The notes beneath the pieces were generated by a model. It ran no database searches. It was given only the letters and a program-made list of their open reading frames with translations, and was not told where the DNA came from. The position numbers and the translations under genes are program-made. Positions 23,898 to 31,625 of a stretch of 39,584 nt of DNA are shown here, piece by piece; within the stretch, counting starts at the first letter, position 1, and each line of letters opens with the position of its first letter. Source of the DNA: JADLEX01 sp964586775 (GTDB taxonomy: Bacteria > Lernaellota > Lernaellaia > JACKCT01); assembly GCA_964586775.1 (NCBI GenBank), contig CAZPJD010000167.1, positions 1 to 39,584 of the forward strand, read 5' to 3'.

Positions 23898-25334
23898 TCA
23901 GGGCGCGCCGAGTTTTTTCGCGAGAAGATCCTGCGTGATCTGGGGGTGGGCCTGGCCGCGGCTGGCCTTCATCACCTGGCCGACGAAGTAGCCCATCACG
24001 GCTGTCTTGCCCGAGCGGTATTGCTCGACCTGCTTGGGGTTCGCGGCGATGATCTCGTCGACGATCTTTTCGATCGCCGCCTCGTCGCTGATCTGCGAAA
24101 CGCCCATCGATTCGACGATCTTCGCGGGGCCGTCCTTCGTATCGAACATCGCGGCGAAGACGTCCTTGGCGATCTTGCCCGTGATCTTCTCCGCGGCGAC
24201 GAGCGCGAGCAGCTCGCGCAGGCGCGGCGCATCGATCGGGTTTTTCGCGAGTTCGAGCCCGCGCTGGTTGAGCGCGCCGAGCAGCTCCGACGTCACCCAG
24301 TTGGCGGCGGTCTTGGGCGAGATGCCCTCGCCGAGCACCGACTCGTAGTACGCCGACAGATCCTCGTCGCCCGTCAGCACCTCGGCGTCATAAACCGACA
24401 GCGTGTAGTCGCGCTCGAAACGCACCCGCTTTTCCCACGGCAATTCGGGAAGCTGGGCGCGCGCCGCGTCGATCATCTCCGGTTCGATGATGAGCGGATG
24501 CAGATCGGGATCGGGGAAGTAGCGGTAGTCGTGCGCCTCTTCCTTGCCGCGCATCGAATAGGTGCGGCCCTTTTCGGCGTCGTACAGGCGCGTCTCCTGC
24601 ACCACGACCTCGCCGTGCTGCAACAGATCCCACTGGCGCGCGGCCTCGTATTCCAGCGCGCGCTGGATGAAGCGGAAGCTGTTGATGTTTTTGAGCTCGG
24701 CGCGCGTGCCGAAGGGGTGATCGGGCGTGGGACGCACGGAGATGTTGGCGTCGCAGCGAAACGAGCCTTCTTCCATGTTGCCGTCGGAAACGCCGAGCGT
24801 GCGCACGAGCTGGCGCATGGTTTTCAAATACGCCACGGCCTCGTCGCTCGATCGGAAATCGGGCTCGGAAACGACTTCGAGCAGCGGCACGCCGGTGCGA
24901 TTGTAATCGAGCAGCGATCCGCCGCCGCCGTGCATCGACTTGCCGGCGTCTTCCTCGATGTGAATGCGCGTGATGCCGAACCGGCGCTCGACGCCGTCGA
25001 CGATGACGGGCAAATAACCGCCCTCGCAGATGGGCTTGTCGTACTGGCTGATCTGATAGCCCTTGGGCAGATCGGGATAGAAATAGTTCTTGCGCGCGAA
25101 GACCGACTCGCGGTTGACACGGCAGTGCGTTGCGAGGCCGAGCAGCACGGCCATCTCGGCCACGCGGCGGTTGAGCACGGGCAGCATGCCGGGCATGCCC
25201 ATGCACACGGGGCAGACCTGCGTGTTCGCCTCGTGGCCGAAGTCGGTCGGGCACGAACAAAACGCCTTGGTCCGCGTGAAAAGCTGCACGTGGACCTCGA
25301 GGCCGATGACGATGTCGTAAGGCCGCGCGCTCAT
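23898..25334 (-). CDS. gatB: Aspartyl/glutamyl-tRNA amidotransferase subunit B
   Basis: A 478-aa subunit of the GatCAB complex, which turns misacylated Glu-tRNA(Gln) or Asp-tRNA(Asn) into the amide form. GatB binds the tRNA and activates the acyl group. Hallmarks: YDIVIGLEVHVQL at the start, the zinc-type Cys cluster (FCSCPTDFG and QVCPVCMGMPG), the kinase-like GVPLLEVVSEPD, and the C-terminal YqeY-like helical domain ending QDLLAKKLGAP. ATG 25334 overlaps the gatA stop by 4 nt. Length is normal. Confidence 0.95.
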   Translation of the reverse strand: MSARPYDIVIGLEVHVQLFTRTKAFCSCPTDFGHEANTQVCPVCMGMPGMLPVLNRRVAEMAVLLGLATHCRVNRESVFARKNYFYPDLPKGYQISQYDKPICEGGYLPVIVDGVERRFGITRIHIEEDAGKSMHGGGGSLLDYNRTGVPLLEVVSEPDFRSSDEAVAYLKTMRQLVRTLGVSDGNMEEGSFRCDANISVRPTPDHPFGTRAELKNINSFRFIQRALEYEAARQWDLLQHGEVVVQETRLYDAEKGRTYSMRGKEEAHDYRYFPDPDLHPLIIEPEMIDAARAQLPELPWEKRVRFERDYTLSVYDAEVLTGDEDLSAYYESVLGEGISPKTAANWVTSELLGALNQRGLELAKNPIDAPRLRELLALVAAEKITGKIAKDVFAAMFDTKDGPAKIVESMGVSQISDEAAIEKIVDEIIAANPKQVEQYRSGKTAVMGYFVGQVMKASRGQAHPQITQDLLAKKLGAP

Positions 25335-26830
25335 GCGGAGGCCTCCGCGAAACTCGGCACGATCCGCGGCGGCAGCGCGCGCTCGAGCGCGTCGCCCAGG
25401 CGCAGCATCGTCGCCTCGTCCATAGGGCGACCGATGATCTGCAGGCCCACGGGCAGGCCCTGCTCGTCGGCACCGCACGGAATCGACATGCCCGGCAGCC
25501 CCGAAAGGTTTACGGGGATATTCAGGATGTCGGACAGGTACATGCGCAGCGGGTCCTCGGCGCGCTCGCCGATTTTGAACGCCGTCTCGGGCGCGGTGGG
25601 CGAGACGATCGCGTCCACGCGCTCGAACGCGCGCGCGAAGTCGTCGCGGATCAGCGTGCGCACCTGGCACGCGCGGCCGTAGTAGGCGTCGTAGTAGCCC
25701 GACGAGAGCGCGAAGACGCCGAGCATGATGCGGCGACGCACCTCCGGCCCGAAGCCCGCCGTGCGCGATTTGGTGTACATCTCGAGCAGGTCGCTCGCGG
25801 GGGCGCGCAGGCCGTAGCGCACGCCGTCGTAGCGCGCGAGGTTGCTCGAACACTCCGCCGGCGCGACGAGGTAATAGGTCGCCACCGCGTAGCGCGTGTG
25901 CGGCAGTTCGATGTCCACGATCTCGGCGCCGAGTTTTTTCGCCGTGTCGATCGCGGCGCGCACCGCGCGCTCCACACCCGGCGCGAGGCCCTCGCCGAAA
26001 TACTCGCGCGGCACGCCGAGGCGCAGGCCGCGAATATCGCCCGTGAGTGCCGACGCGAAGTCGGGCACGGCGTCGGGCAGGCTGGTCGAGTCCTTTTCGT
26101 CGTGGCCGCAGATCGCGCCGAGCATCAGCGCCGCGTCGCGCACGGTCTTGGTCATCGGGCCGACCTGATCGAGGCTCGACGCATACGCCACCACGCCCCA
26201 ACGCGACACGCGCCCGTAGGTGGGCTTGATGCCGACGATGCCGCAGTGCGACGCGGGCTGGCGGATCGAGCCGCCCGTGTCGGTGCCCAGCGCCGCGAGC
26301 ACCGCCCCCGCCGCCACCGCCGCCGCGCTGCCCGACGACGAGCCGCCCGGCACGCGCGACACGTCGTGCGGGTTGCGTGTGGGGCCGAAGTGGCTGTTCT
26401 CGCCCGACGAGCCCATCGCGAATTCGTCCTGATTGAGCTTGCCCAGGCTGATCGCGCCCGCGCCGTGATTCGCGCAGCACAGCCGGCGCACGCACGTCGC
26501 CGAATAGGGCGGCACGAAGTTTTCGAGGATGGCGCTCGCCGCGGTCGTGCGCACGCCCTTGGTGCACAAAATGTCCTTGAGCCCGATCGGCAGGCCGAGC
26601 AGCGCTGGCACGTCGCCGCCGCGCGCGCGGGTCGCGTCGGCCTTCGCCGCCTTTTCGCGGGCGGCATCGAAGGTGCGCGTGATGAAAAGGTTCAGCGCGC
26701 CGTCGAGTTTTTCCGAGCGCGCGGCGCACGCCTCGACCAATTCGGCGCTCGTCACATCGCCGCGCTCGATCAGGTCCTTCGCCCCCGCGAGGGTGAGGGC
26801 GTCGAGTTCGAAAGTCGAGAACGCACTCAT
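25331..26830 (-). CDS. gatA: Aspartyl/glutamyl-tRNA amidotransferase subunit A
   Basis: A 499-aa amidase-signature glutaminase that supplies ammonia to GatB. The Ser-cisSer-Lys triad is Lys85 (GLPIGLKDILCT), Ser164 (PGGSSSGSAAA) and Ser188 (GTDTGGSIRQPAS). SSGENSHFGPTRNPHD precedes the signature as in the family. ATG 26830 overlaps gatC by 4 nt and its own stop overlaps gatB, so all three are translationally coupled. Length is slightly above the 485-aa norm. Confidence 0.95.
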   Translation of the reverse strand: MSAFSTFELDALTLAGAKDLIERGDVTSAELVEACAARSEKLDGALNLFITRTFDAAREKAAKADATRARGGDVPALLGLPIGLKDILCTKGVRTTAASAILENFVPPYSATCVRRLCCANHGAGAISLGKLNQDEFAMGSSGENSHFGPTRNPHDVSRVPGGSSSGSAAAVAAGAVLAALGTDTGGSIRQPASHCGIVGIKPTYGRVSRWGVVAYASSLDQVGPMTKTVRDAALMLGAICGHDEKDSTSLPDAVPDFASALTGDIRGLRLGVPREYFGEGLAPGVERAVRAAIDTAKKLGAEIVDIELPHTRYAVATYYLVAPAECSSNLARYDGVRYGLRAPASDLLEMYTKSRTAGFGPEVRRRIMLGVFALSSGYYDAYYGRACQVRTLIRDDFARAFERVDAIVSPTAPETAFKIGERAEDPLRMYLSDILNIPVNLSGLPGMSIPCGADEQGLPVGLQIIGRPMDEATMLRLGDALERALPPRIVPSFAEASA

Positions 26831-27129
26831 GTCGCGCCGCCCCCCTCGATGACGCGGGGCACGACGACGAAGTTGCCCTGACGCTTCGGTGCGTTGGCGA
26901 GGGCGTCGTCGATGGCGAGGCCCGGTTTCGCCTCGTCGGCGCGCAGTGGAAGCGGCATGGGGCGACCGTGCGCGGTGGCCGCGATGCCCGTGACGTCGAG
27001 TTCGCGAAGCTGCTCGACGTAGGCGATCACCTCGCCCATGTGGCGCGTGAGCTCGGCGATGTCGAGCCCGTCGGGATCGAGCCGTGCGAGCGTTGCGACG
27101 CCGCGTACGAGTTTTTCGTCAACATTCAT
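26827..27129 (-). CDS. gatC: Aspartyl/glutamyl-tRNA amidotransferase subunit C
   Basis: A 100-aa GatC, which stabilises GatA on GatB. It has the family start VRGVATLARLDPDG, the middle helix HMGEVIAYVEQLRELDVTGI and the end GNFVVVPRVIEGG. ATG 27129 is the family start position. It has no clear ribosome site: a heptad array ends 5 nt upstream, behind the stop of the large TPR gene. First gene of gatC-gatA-gatB. Confidence 0.93.
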   Translation of the reverse strand: MNVDEKLVRGVATLARLDPDGLDIAELTRHMGEVIAYVEQLRELDVTGIAATAHGRPMPLPLRADEAKPGLAIDDALANAPKRQGNFVVVPRVIEGGGAT

Positions 27130-27134
27130 GAGTG

Positions 27135-27169
27135 GGTCTTTGGTCGCTGGTCGTTGGTCTTTGGTCGGC
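27135..27169 (-). repeat. Heptad repeat array upstream of gatC
   Basis: Five 7-nt units (GGTCTTT, GGTCGCT, GGTCGTT, GGTCTTT, GGTCGGC). It begins 5 nt upstream of the gatC start codon and reaches almost to the stop of the TPR gene. Confidence 0.8.
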
Positions 27170-27173
27170 GCGA

Positions 27174-30100
27174 TCAGCCCTTCAGCTTCTCCACCGAGGT
27201 TTTTGCCTGCGCCGCCTCGGGCGCGTCGGGGCGGAGCTTAATGAATTTCTCGTAATTTTCCAGCGCCGCCGCGCTCTGGCCCTTGGCCTCGTATGCCGCG
27301 CCCATGCCGAAGTACGCATCGGCCGAGCCCTGCGCCTTGGCGTCGGTGAACGCCTCGATCGCCGCGTCGGGCGATTTCATGTCGAGGTAGATCCAACCCG
27401 TTTCCATCAGCGCCTCGACGTTGCCGGGCTGGAGCTTGAGCGCCTTTTCGAGTTGGCCGAGCGCGGGGTGATAGCCGCCGCCGCGCCGCATCGCCCGCGC
27501 CTTGGCGAGCAGATACGCGAACGCCTTGCGCTTCTCGGCGTCGCTCGCCAGTTCCGTGTCATCGCCGTAGACGAGTTTTTCGCCGCCGCCCTTCATGCGT
27601 CCGCGATACATCTCTACCGCGGACTTGGCCTCGGGGTTGTTCGGGCTCGCGTGCAGCGCCGCCGCCGCCGCGTCGTACGCCGATTTCCAATCGCGCTCTC
27701 TTTCGAAAAATTGCGCGAGACGCAGGTGCGCGTCGTAGCTGCCGCGGTCGCGGGCGGTCGCCGCGCGCAGCGATTCCAGCGCGCGCTCCTCGTCCTTTTG
27801 CGCGCCGTAAATGCGGGCGAGCAGCACGTAGCCCTCGGCCACTTGCCGGTCGAGCTCGGGCCCCTGCGGCTGGGCGGTGCCGTCCTCGGGGACCTGCGTG
27901 GCGCGCAGGGCGAGCTTGGCCGCGCCGTTGAAATCCTCGCGTGCGAATCGGCACAGGCCGAGGGCGAGGAATCCCGCGCGGGACTGCGCGGCCTCGGGCG
28001 CGAGGTTTTCCGTCTCGACGCACCCCTGTTCGATCAGGTCGCGGTTTTGCGCGATCAGGCCGTCCTCGACCTTGTGCCAGACGAGGCGCGCGCGGGCGTC
28101 GTGCAGGTTCGGGTCCGCGGCGAGCGCCTGGCCGAACAGCTCCACGGCTTTTTCGCGATCGACGGGGATGCCGGTGCGTTCGAGGGATCGCGCCACGGCG
28201 AAATCCTCGAGCGCCTCGACGGTGGGATCGGTGACGCGCTCGGCGACGGGCGGGCCTTCCGGCGTGGCGGCCTCGCGCGGGCGAAAGACGAGCGCGGCGA
28301 TCACAATCACCGAGATGACGATGCCGGTACCGATCAGCAGTCGCAGCGGCGTGATGCGGCGGACGAGTTCGGGAACGCCGGTATCGAGGCGCGGCGTTGG
28401 GGACGGTTCGACGCGAACGACCTCGGGCTCGTAATTGAGAGTGAACGCGCCGCGATCGGATGGGATTGCCGACGCGGGCACGCGCGCGGGCGCGATCATT
28501 CGTTCGATGGAGCTGCGATCGTCGGCGAGGTCCGTCGGCGGCGGCACCGGCATCGCCGGACCGGTCAGCGTGTCGGCCCTCGCATCGTCCTCTTCGAGAA
28601 CGACCTCCTGATATTCGTCACCGGGTTCGGGTTCCGGGATGACTTCCGGTTCCGGTTCCGGCTCGGGCTCGATTTCGGGCTCGGGTTCCGGCTCCGGCTC
28701 TGGCTCGGGTTCCGGCTCCGGCTCGGGTTCAGGCTCTGGCTCGGGTTCCGGCTCCTCTTCGGGAATCGGGACGCACGGAATGGCGGGCGCGCCGGGGAAG
28801 TCTTCGACGACTGCGATGGGCTCTGGCTCGGGTTCCGGCTCAGGTTCGGGCTCGGGTTCCGGCGCGGGCTCAGGTTCCGGCTCGGGCTCGGGTTCGGGCT
28901 CGAGCTCAGGCTCAGGCTCAGGCTCGGAAATCGTGGAGTGCTCGTGCGCCGCGTGGACAAAGTCGTGCGCCTGCTTCCACAAGGATGGCCGCTCGACCTC
29001 GTCCAGCACCTGCTCGACGTAGGCGTCCGGCGGTTCGTCGGCGGGTGGTTCGGCAACAGCGGCGGACTCCGGCTCGGGTTCGGGCTCGGGTTCAACGATC
29101 TCATCAGCAGCATGCACAGCCGGGGGCGGCTGTGCCACATGCACGATCTCCGGTTCGGGCTCCGGCTCCAGCTCGGGCTCGGGAGCCGCGGCGACCTCGA
29201 CCTCGGCTCGATCCGCCATCTCGACCGGCGCCTCTTCGCGACTAAGGCCGAAGAGTTTTTGCCAGAGCGTCGGTGGTTTTTCCGCCGGATCGACCGTCAA
29301 CGACGGACGGACGTGCGGCTCGACGTCGATCTTCAGATCGATGCGCGTCGATCCCGGTTTCGCGCGAACCGCGTCGTGCGACGGTGTGAGTACCGGCCGA
29401 GGTTCGGGCTCGGGCTCTGGCTCGGGTTCCGGTTCGGGTTCCGGCTCGGGCTCAGGTTCCGGTTCGGGCTCCGGTTCGGGCTCCGGTTCTGGCTCGGGTT
29501 CCGGTTCAGGTTCCGGTTCGGGCTCGGGCTCGGGCTCCGGCTCAGGTTCGGGCTCGGGTTCGGGCTCGGGTTCCGGTTCGGGTTCAAGTTCCGGTTCGGG
29601 CTCGGGCTCGGGCTCCGGCTCAGGTTCGGGCTCGGGCTCGGGCTCCGGCTCAGGTTCGGGTTCGGGCTCAGTTTCCGGTTCGGGCTCCGGCTCGGGTTGC
29701 TCCTCTACCGTCGTTTTGCGCGTCTCCACCCAACCGGCATCGTAATCGGGTGGCGGAGCGACGGGCTCTTCCTCCGTTTCCTCCTCGCGCTTCTTTCCAA
29801 AAATCTTCTGCCAAAGAGAGGGCTTCTCCGGCGTCTCGATCGTCACGACCGGACTGACGTACGACCCGATTTCGATCTTCAGTTCCGCGCGCGAGGACTC
29901 GAGGTACTCGGGGGCGGAAGGCGGCTCCGGTTCGCTCTCGACGAATTCGACTTCTGCTCGCGGTGTTTCCCGCTCGGGCTCCAGTTCCGGCTCCGGTTGG
30001 GGCTCGGATTTAAGGATTGCTTCGACAAGATGCACAGCCGGGGGCGGCTGTGCCACATGCGAAAACTCGGGTTCGGGCTCGACGTCCACGGGAGGAAGGG

Positions 30101-30284
30101 GAGCGGGAGCGGGAGTTGGCTCGGGCGTCGGCGCGAAGTCGACCGAGAAGATGCGCGTCTTATGTTCGGGGAAAAAGCGCGTGACGGTTTTGCACGCGGG
30201 GCACCGAACCGGGAGCCCCTCGTCATTCACCTTGTGGTCCGGGATGTAGAAACGCCGGTCACAGACCGGGCATGCGCCCCGCAT
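27174..30284 (-). CDS. Zinc-ribbon, Glu-Pro-repeat, single-TM, TPR protein, 1036 aa
   Basis: An N-terminal MJ0042-type zinc ribbon has Cys5, Cys8, Cys28 and Cys31 (CPVC and CPAC). It is followed by long disordered EP-rich segments (about residues 197-295, 453-489 and 510-555), a TM helix near 647-666 (LLIGTGIVISVIVIAALVF) and a C-terminal TPR array to the end (for example AYVLLARIYGAQKDEERALE-like and PGNVEALMETGWIYLDMKSP). The ribbon and EP tracts should be cytoplasmic and the TPRs periplasmic. Similar layouts occur in deltaproteobacterial motility and envelope proteins such as AgmX/GltJ relatives, but the exact function is unknown. Two in-frame copies of a palindromic DNA repeat encode HVAQPPPAVH. 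gatC follows after 44 nt. Confidence 0.75.
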   Translation of the reverse strand: MRGACPVCDRRFYIPDHKVNDEGLPVRCPACKTVTRFFPEHKTRIFSVDFAPTPEPTPAPAPLPPVDVEPEPEFSHVAQPPPAVHLVEAILKSEPQPEPELEPERETPRAEVEFVESEPEPPSAPEYLESSRAELKIEIGSYVSPVVTIETPEKPSLWQKIFGKKREEETEEEPVAPPPDYDAGWVETRKTTVEEQPEPEPEPETEPEPEPEPEPEPEPEPEPEPEPEPEPELEPEPEPEPEPEPEPEPEPEPEPEPEPEPEPEPEPEPEPEPEPEPEPEPEPEPEPEPEPEPEPRPVLTPSHDAVRAKPGSTRIDLKIDVEPHVRPSLTVDPAEKPPTLWQKLFGLSREEAPVEMADRAEVEVAAAPEPELEPEPEPEIVHVAQPPPAVHAADEIVEPEPEPEPESAAVAEPPADEPPDAYVEQVLDEVERPSLWKQAHDFVHAAHEHSTISEPEPEPELEPEPEPEPEPEPAPEPEPEPEPEPEPEPIAVVEDFPGAPAIPCVPIPEEEPEPEPEPEPEPEPEPEPEPEPEPEPEIEPEPEPEPEVIPEPEPGDEYQEVVLEEDDARADTLTGPAMPVPPPTDLADDRSSIERMIAPARVPASAIPSDRGAFTLNYEPEVVRVEPSPTPRLDTGVPELVRRITPLRLLIGTGIVISVIVIAALVFRPREAATPEGPPVAERVTDPTVEALEDFAVARSLERTGIPVDREKAVELFGQALAADPNLHDARARLVWHKVEDGLIAQNRDLIEQGCVETENLAPEAAQSRAGFLALGLCRFAREDFNGAAKLALRATQVPEDGTAQPQGPELDRQVAEGYVLLARIYGAQKDEERALESLRAATARDRGSYDAHLRLAQFFERERDWKSAYDAAAAALHASPNNPEAKSAVEMYRGRMKGGGEKLVYGDDTELASDAEKRKAFAYLLAKARAMRRGGGYHPALGQLEKALKLQPGNVEALMETGWIYLDMKSPDAAIEAFTDAKAQGSADAYFGMGAAYEAKGQSAAALENYEKFIKLRPDAPEAAQAKTSVEKLKG
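28619..28927. repeat. Hexanucleotide EP-coding repeat tracts, distal
   Basis: Degenerate GGTTCC/GGCTCG/GGCTCA hexamers at 28619-28756 and 28817-28927 encode Glu-Pro dipeptides in the TPR protein gene. The tract reads Ser-Gly on the opposite strand, which produces spurious open frames. Confidence 0.85.
29111..29142. repeat. Palindromic repeat embedded in coding sequence, copy 1
   Basis: GCACAGCCG and CGGCTGTGC pair as a 9-bp stem around GGGG, with an ATGC/CACATGC border. It is read in frame within the TPR protein gene as HVAQPPPAVH. Confidence 0.85.
29398..29697. repeat. Hexanucleotide EP-coding repeat tract, proximal
   Basis: About 300 bp of GGTTCG/GGCTCC/GGTTCC/GGCTCA-type hexamers encoding some fifty Glu-Pro dipeptides with occasional Leu. 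Such tracts commonly change length by slippage. Confidence 0.9.
30030..30060. repeat. Palindromic repeat embedded in coding sequence, copy 2
   Basis: Identical over 31 nt to the core of 29111-29142, in the same orientation and frame, again giving HVAQPPPAVH. The two copies lie about 920 bp apart in the same gene. Confidence 0.85.
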
Positions 30285-30584
30285 TGACGCTCCGCCGCAC
30301 TCGTTGTCTCAAAAAGCGCCCCGAAACTAGCACACGGCCCCGAACGCGATCAAGAACGGAAACGGGCGTTACGTCGCAATGTCTCGGTGCGGCACGAGTG
30401 GCATGGCCTGATACCTTGAGACGTGACCGGAGTCCCCCAATACGTCGCGACGGTTTGTGTGGAAACCTGACAAATGCCCGGCGGATCGGCTGCGCGAGGC
30501 GACGCCGTCCTTGACACCCGCGAAAGGCGAACCTTAGATTCGCACGCCTGAATCGAGTTCGAGTCTTTGTCCGCGAGGATTCTC
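30285..30584. other. Divergent 300-bp gap, TPR gene/ABC ATPase
   Basis: There is no credible ORF or RNA gene. It must hold promoters for both flanking genes. The only recognisable signal is the candidate plus-strand promoter at 30511-30540. I see no member of the repeat families of the neighbouring gaps. Confidence 0.5.
30511..30540 (+). promoter_or_regulatory. Candidate promoter for the ABC ATPase gene
   Basis: A perfect TTGACA (30511-30516) followed, 18 bp later, by TAGATT (30535-30540; 4 of 6 match to TATAAT). It would start transcription about 35-40 nt before the ATG at 30585. Confidence 0.45.
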
Positions 30585-31568
30585 ATGCCGCCGGCGATCC
30601 ACTCCCGCGATCTCGTGCGGGTGTTCAAAAAGAAGGGCAAGGAGCCGCACACGGCTCTCGCCGGCGTCGACATCGAGGTCCGCTCCGGCGAAATCTTTGG
30701 ATTCCTCGGACCCAACGGTGCGGGCAAGACCACCCTCATCAAGATCTTGTGCACGCTGCTTTATCCCACCAGCGGCGAGGCGTTCGTCGACGGCCACAAC
30801 GTGGTCACTGAGACCGCGAAGGTCCGCCGCCTCATCAACATGGTCTCCGGCGGCGAGACGAGCGGCTACGGCATCCTGAACGTCGAGGAAAACATCTGGA
30901 TGTTTTCGCAGTTCTGGGGCGTACCCGGCGATGTGGCGCGCGCGCGCATCGGGCGCTACCTGGAACAATTCGGCATGGCGGCCGACGCCCGCACCAAGGT
31001 GTCGAAGCTCTCGACCGGCATGCGGCAGAAGATGAACATCATTCGCGGCTTCGTCACCGATCCCAAGATTTTCTTTCTCGACGAGCCGACACTGGGCCTC
31101 GACGTGCACATCGCCCGCGAGGTGCGCGACACGATCCGCGGCTGGACCGCCGAGCATCGCGAAAAGACGGTCTTCCTGACGACGCACTACATGGCCGAGG
31201 CCGAGGCGCTGTGCGACCGCATCGCGATCATCGACCGCGGAAAGATTGTCGTGTGCGACACACCCGCCAACCTGCGCCGTCAGCTTGGCGACGGCGCGGT
31301 GTATCGATTGCAGCTCGCGCCGCTGCCCGCGCGGCCCGAGATCATCGGCGGCGTGGACGGCGTCGAAAAACCCTACCTGCACGGCGTGGACGAGGCCGCC
31401 GGATGGTGGGAGGTGCGTTTCGGGCTACGTTCGGACGAGATGATCCTCGGCGTGCTGCAGGCCGCGCGCGACAAGGGACTGCGCGTCGAGAGCTTCGGCA
31501 AGACCGAACCCGGGCTCGAGGATCTCTTTCTCAAGATCGTCGGCCGACGCCTGGAATCCGCGGAATAG
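30585..31568 (+). CDS. ABC transporter ATP-binding protein (ABC-2/DrrA-type)
   Basis: A 327-aa cytoplasmic ATPase of an ABC-2-type exporter. Walker A GPNGAGKT is at 42-49, signature LSTGM (variant of LSGGQ) at 142-146, Walker B IFFLDEP at 162-168, and the switch His in TTHYMAEAEALCDR. The C-terminal ~100 residues form the accessory domain typical of this subfamily, ending LEDLFLKIVGRRL. ATG 30585 has GAGG 7 nt upstream; an in-frame TTG at 30567 is less likely. No permease follows, the next gene being convergent at 31626, so it is an orphan or its partner is elsewhere. Substrate unknown. Confidence 0.85.
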   Translation: MPPAIHSRDLVRVFKKKGKEPHTALAGVDIEVRSGEIFGFLGPNGAGKTTLIKILCTLLYPTSGEAFVDGHNVVTETAKVRRLINMVSGGETSGYGILNVEENIWMFSQFWGVPGDVARARIGRYLEQFGMAADARTKVSKLSTGMRQKMNIIRGFVTDPKIFFLDEPTLGLDVHIAREVRDTIRGWTAEHREKTVFLTTHYMAEAEALCDRIAIIDRGKIVVCDTPANLRRQLGDGAVYRLQLAPLPARPEIIGGVDGVEKPYLHGVDEAAGWWEVRFGLRSDEMILGVLQAARDKGLRVESFGKTEPGLEDLFLKIVGRRLESAE

Positions 31569-31625
31569 AATCCATCAACGAATTGTCAAAGAGCCGCCCG
31601 GGCGCGTTCGCGCGCGCCGACGCGG

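Noticed and set aside
28639..29745. Plus-strand Ser-Gly repeat ORFs
   Set aside because: They are the complement of the Glu-Pro repeat tracts of the TPR protein gene, and no promoter or ribosome site supports them.
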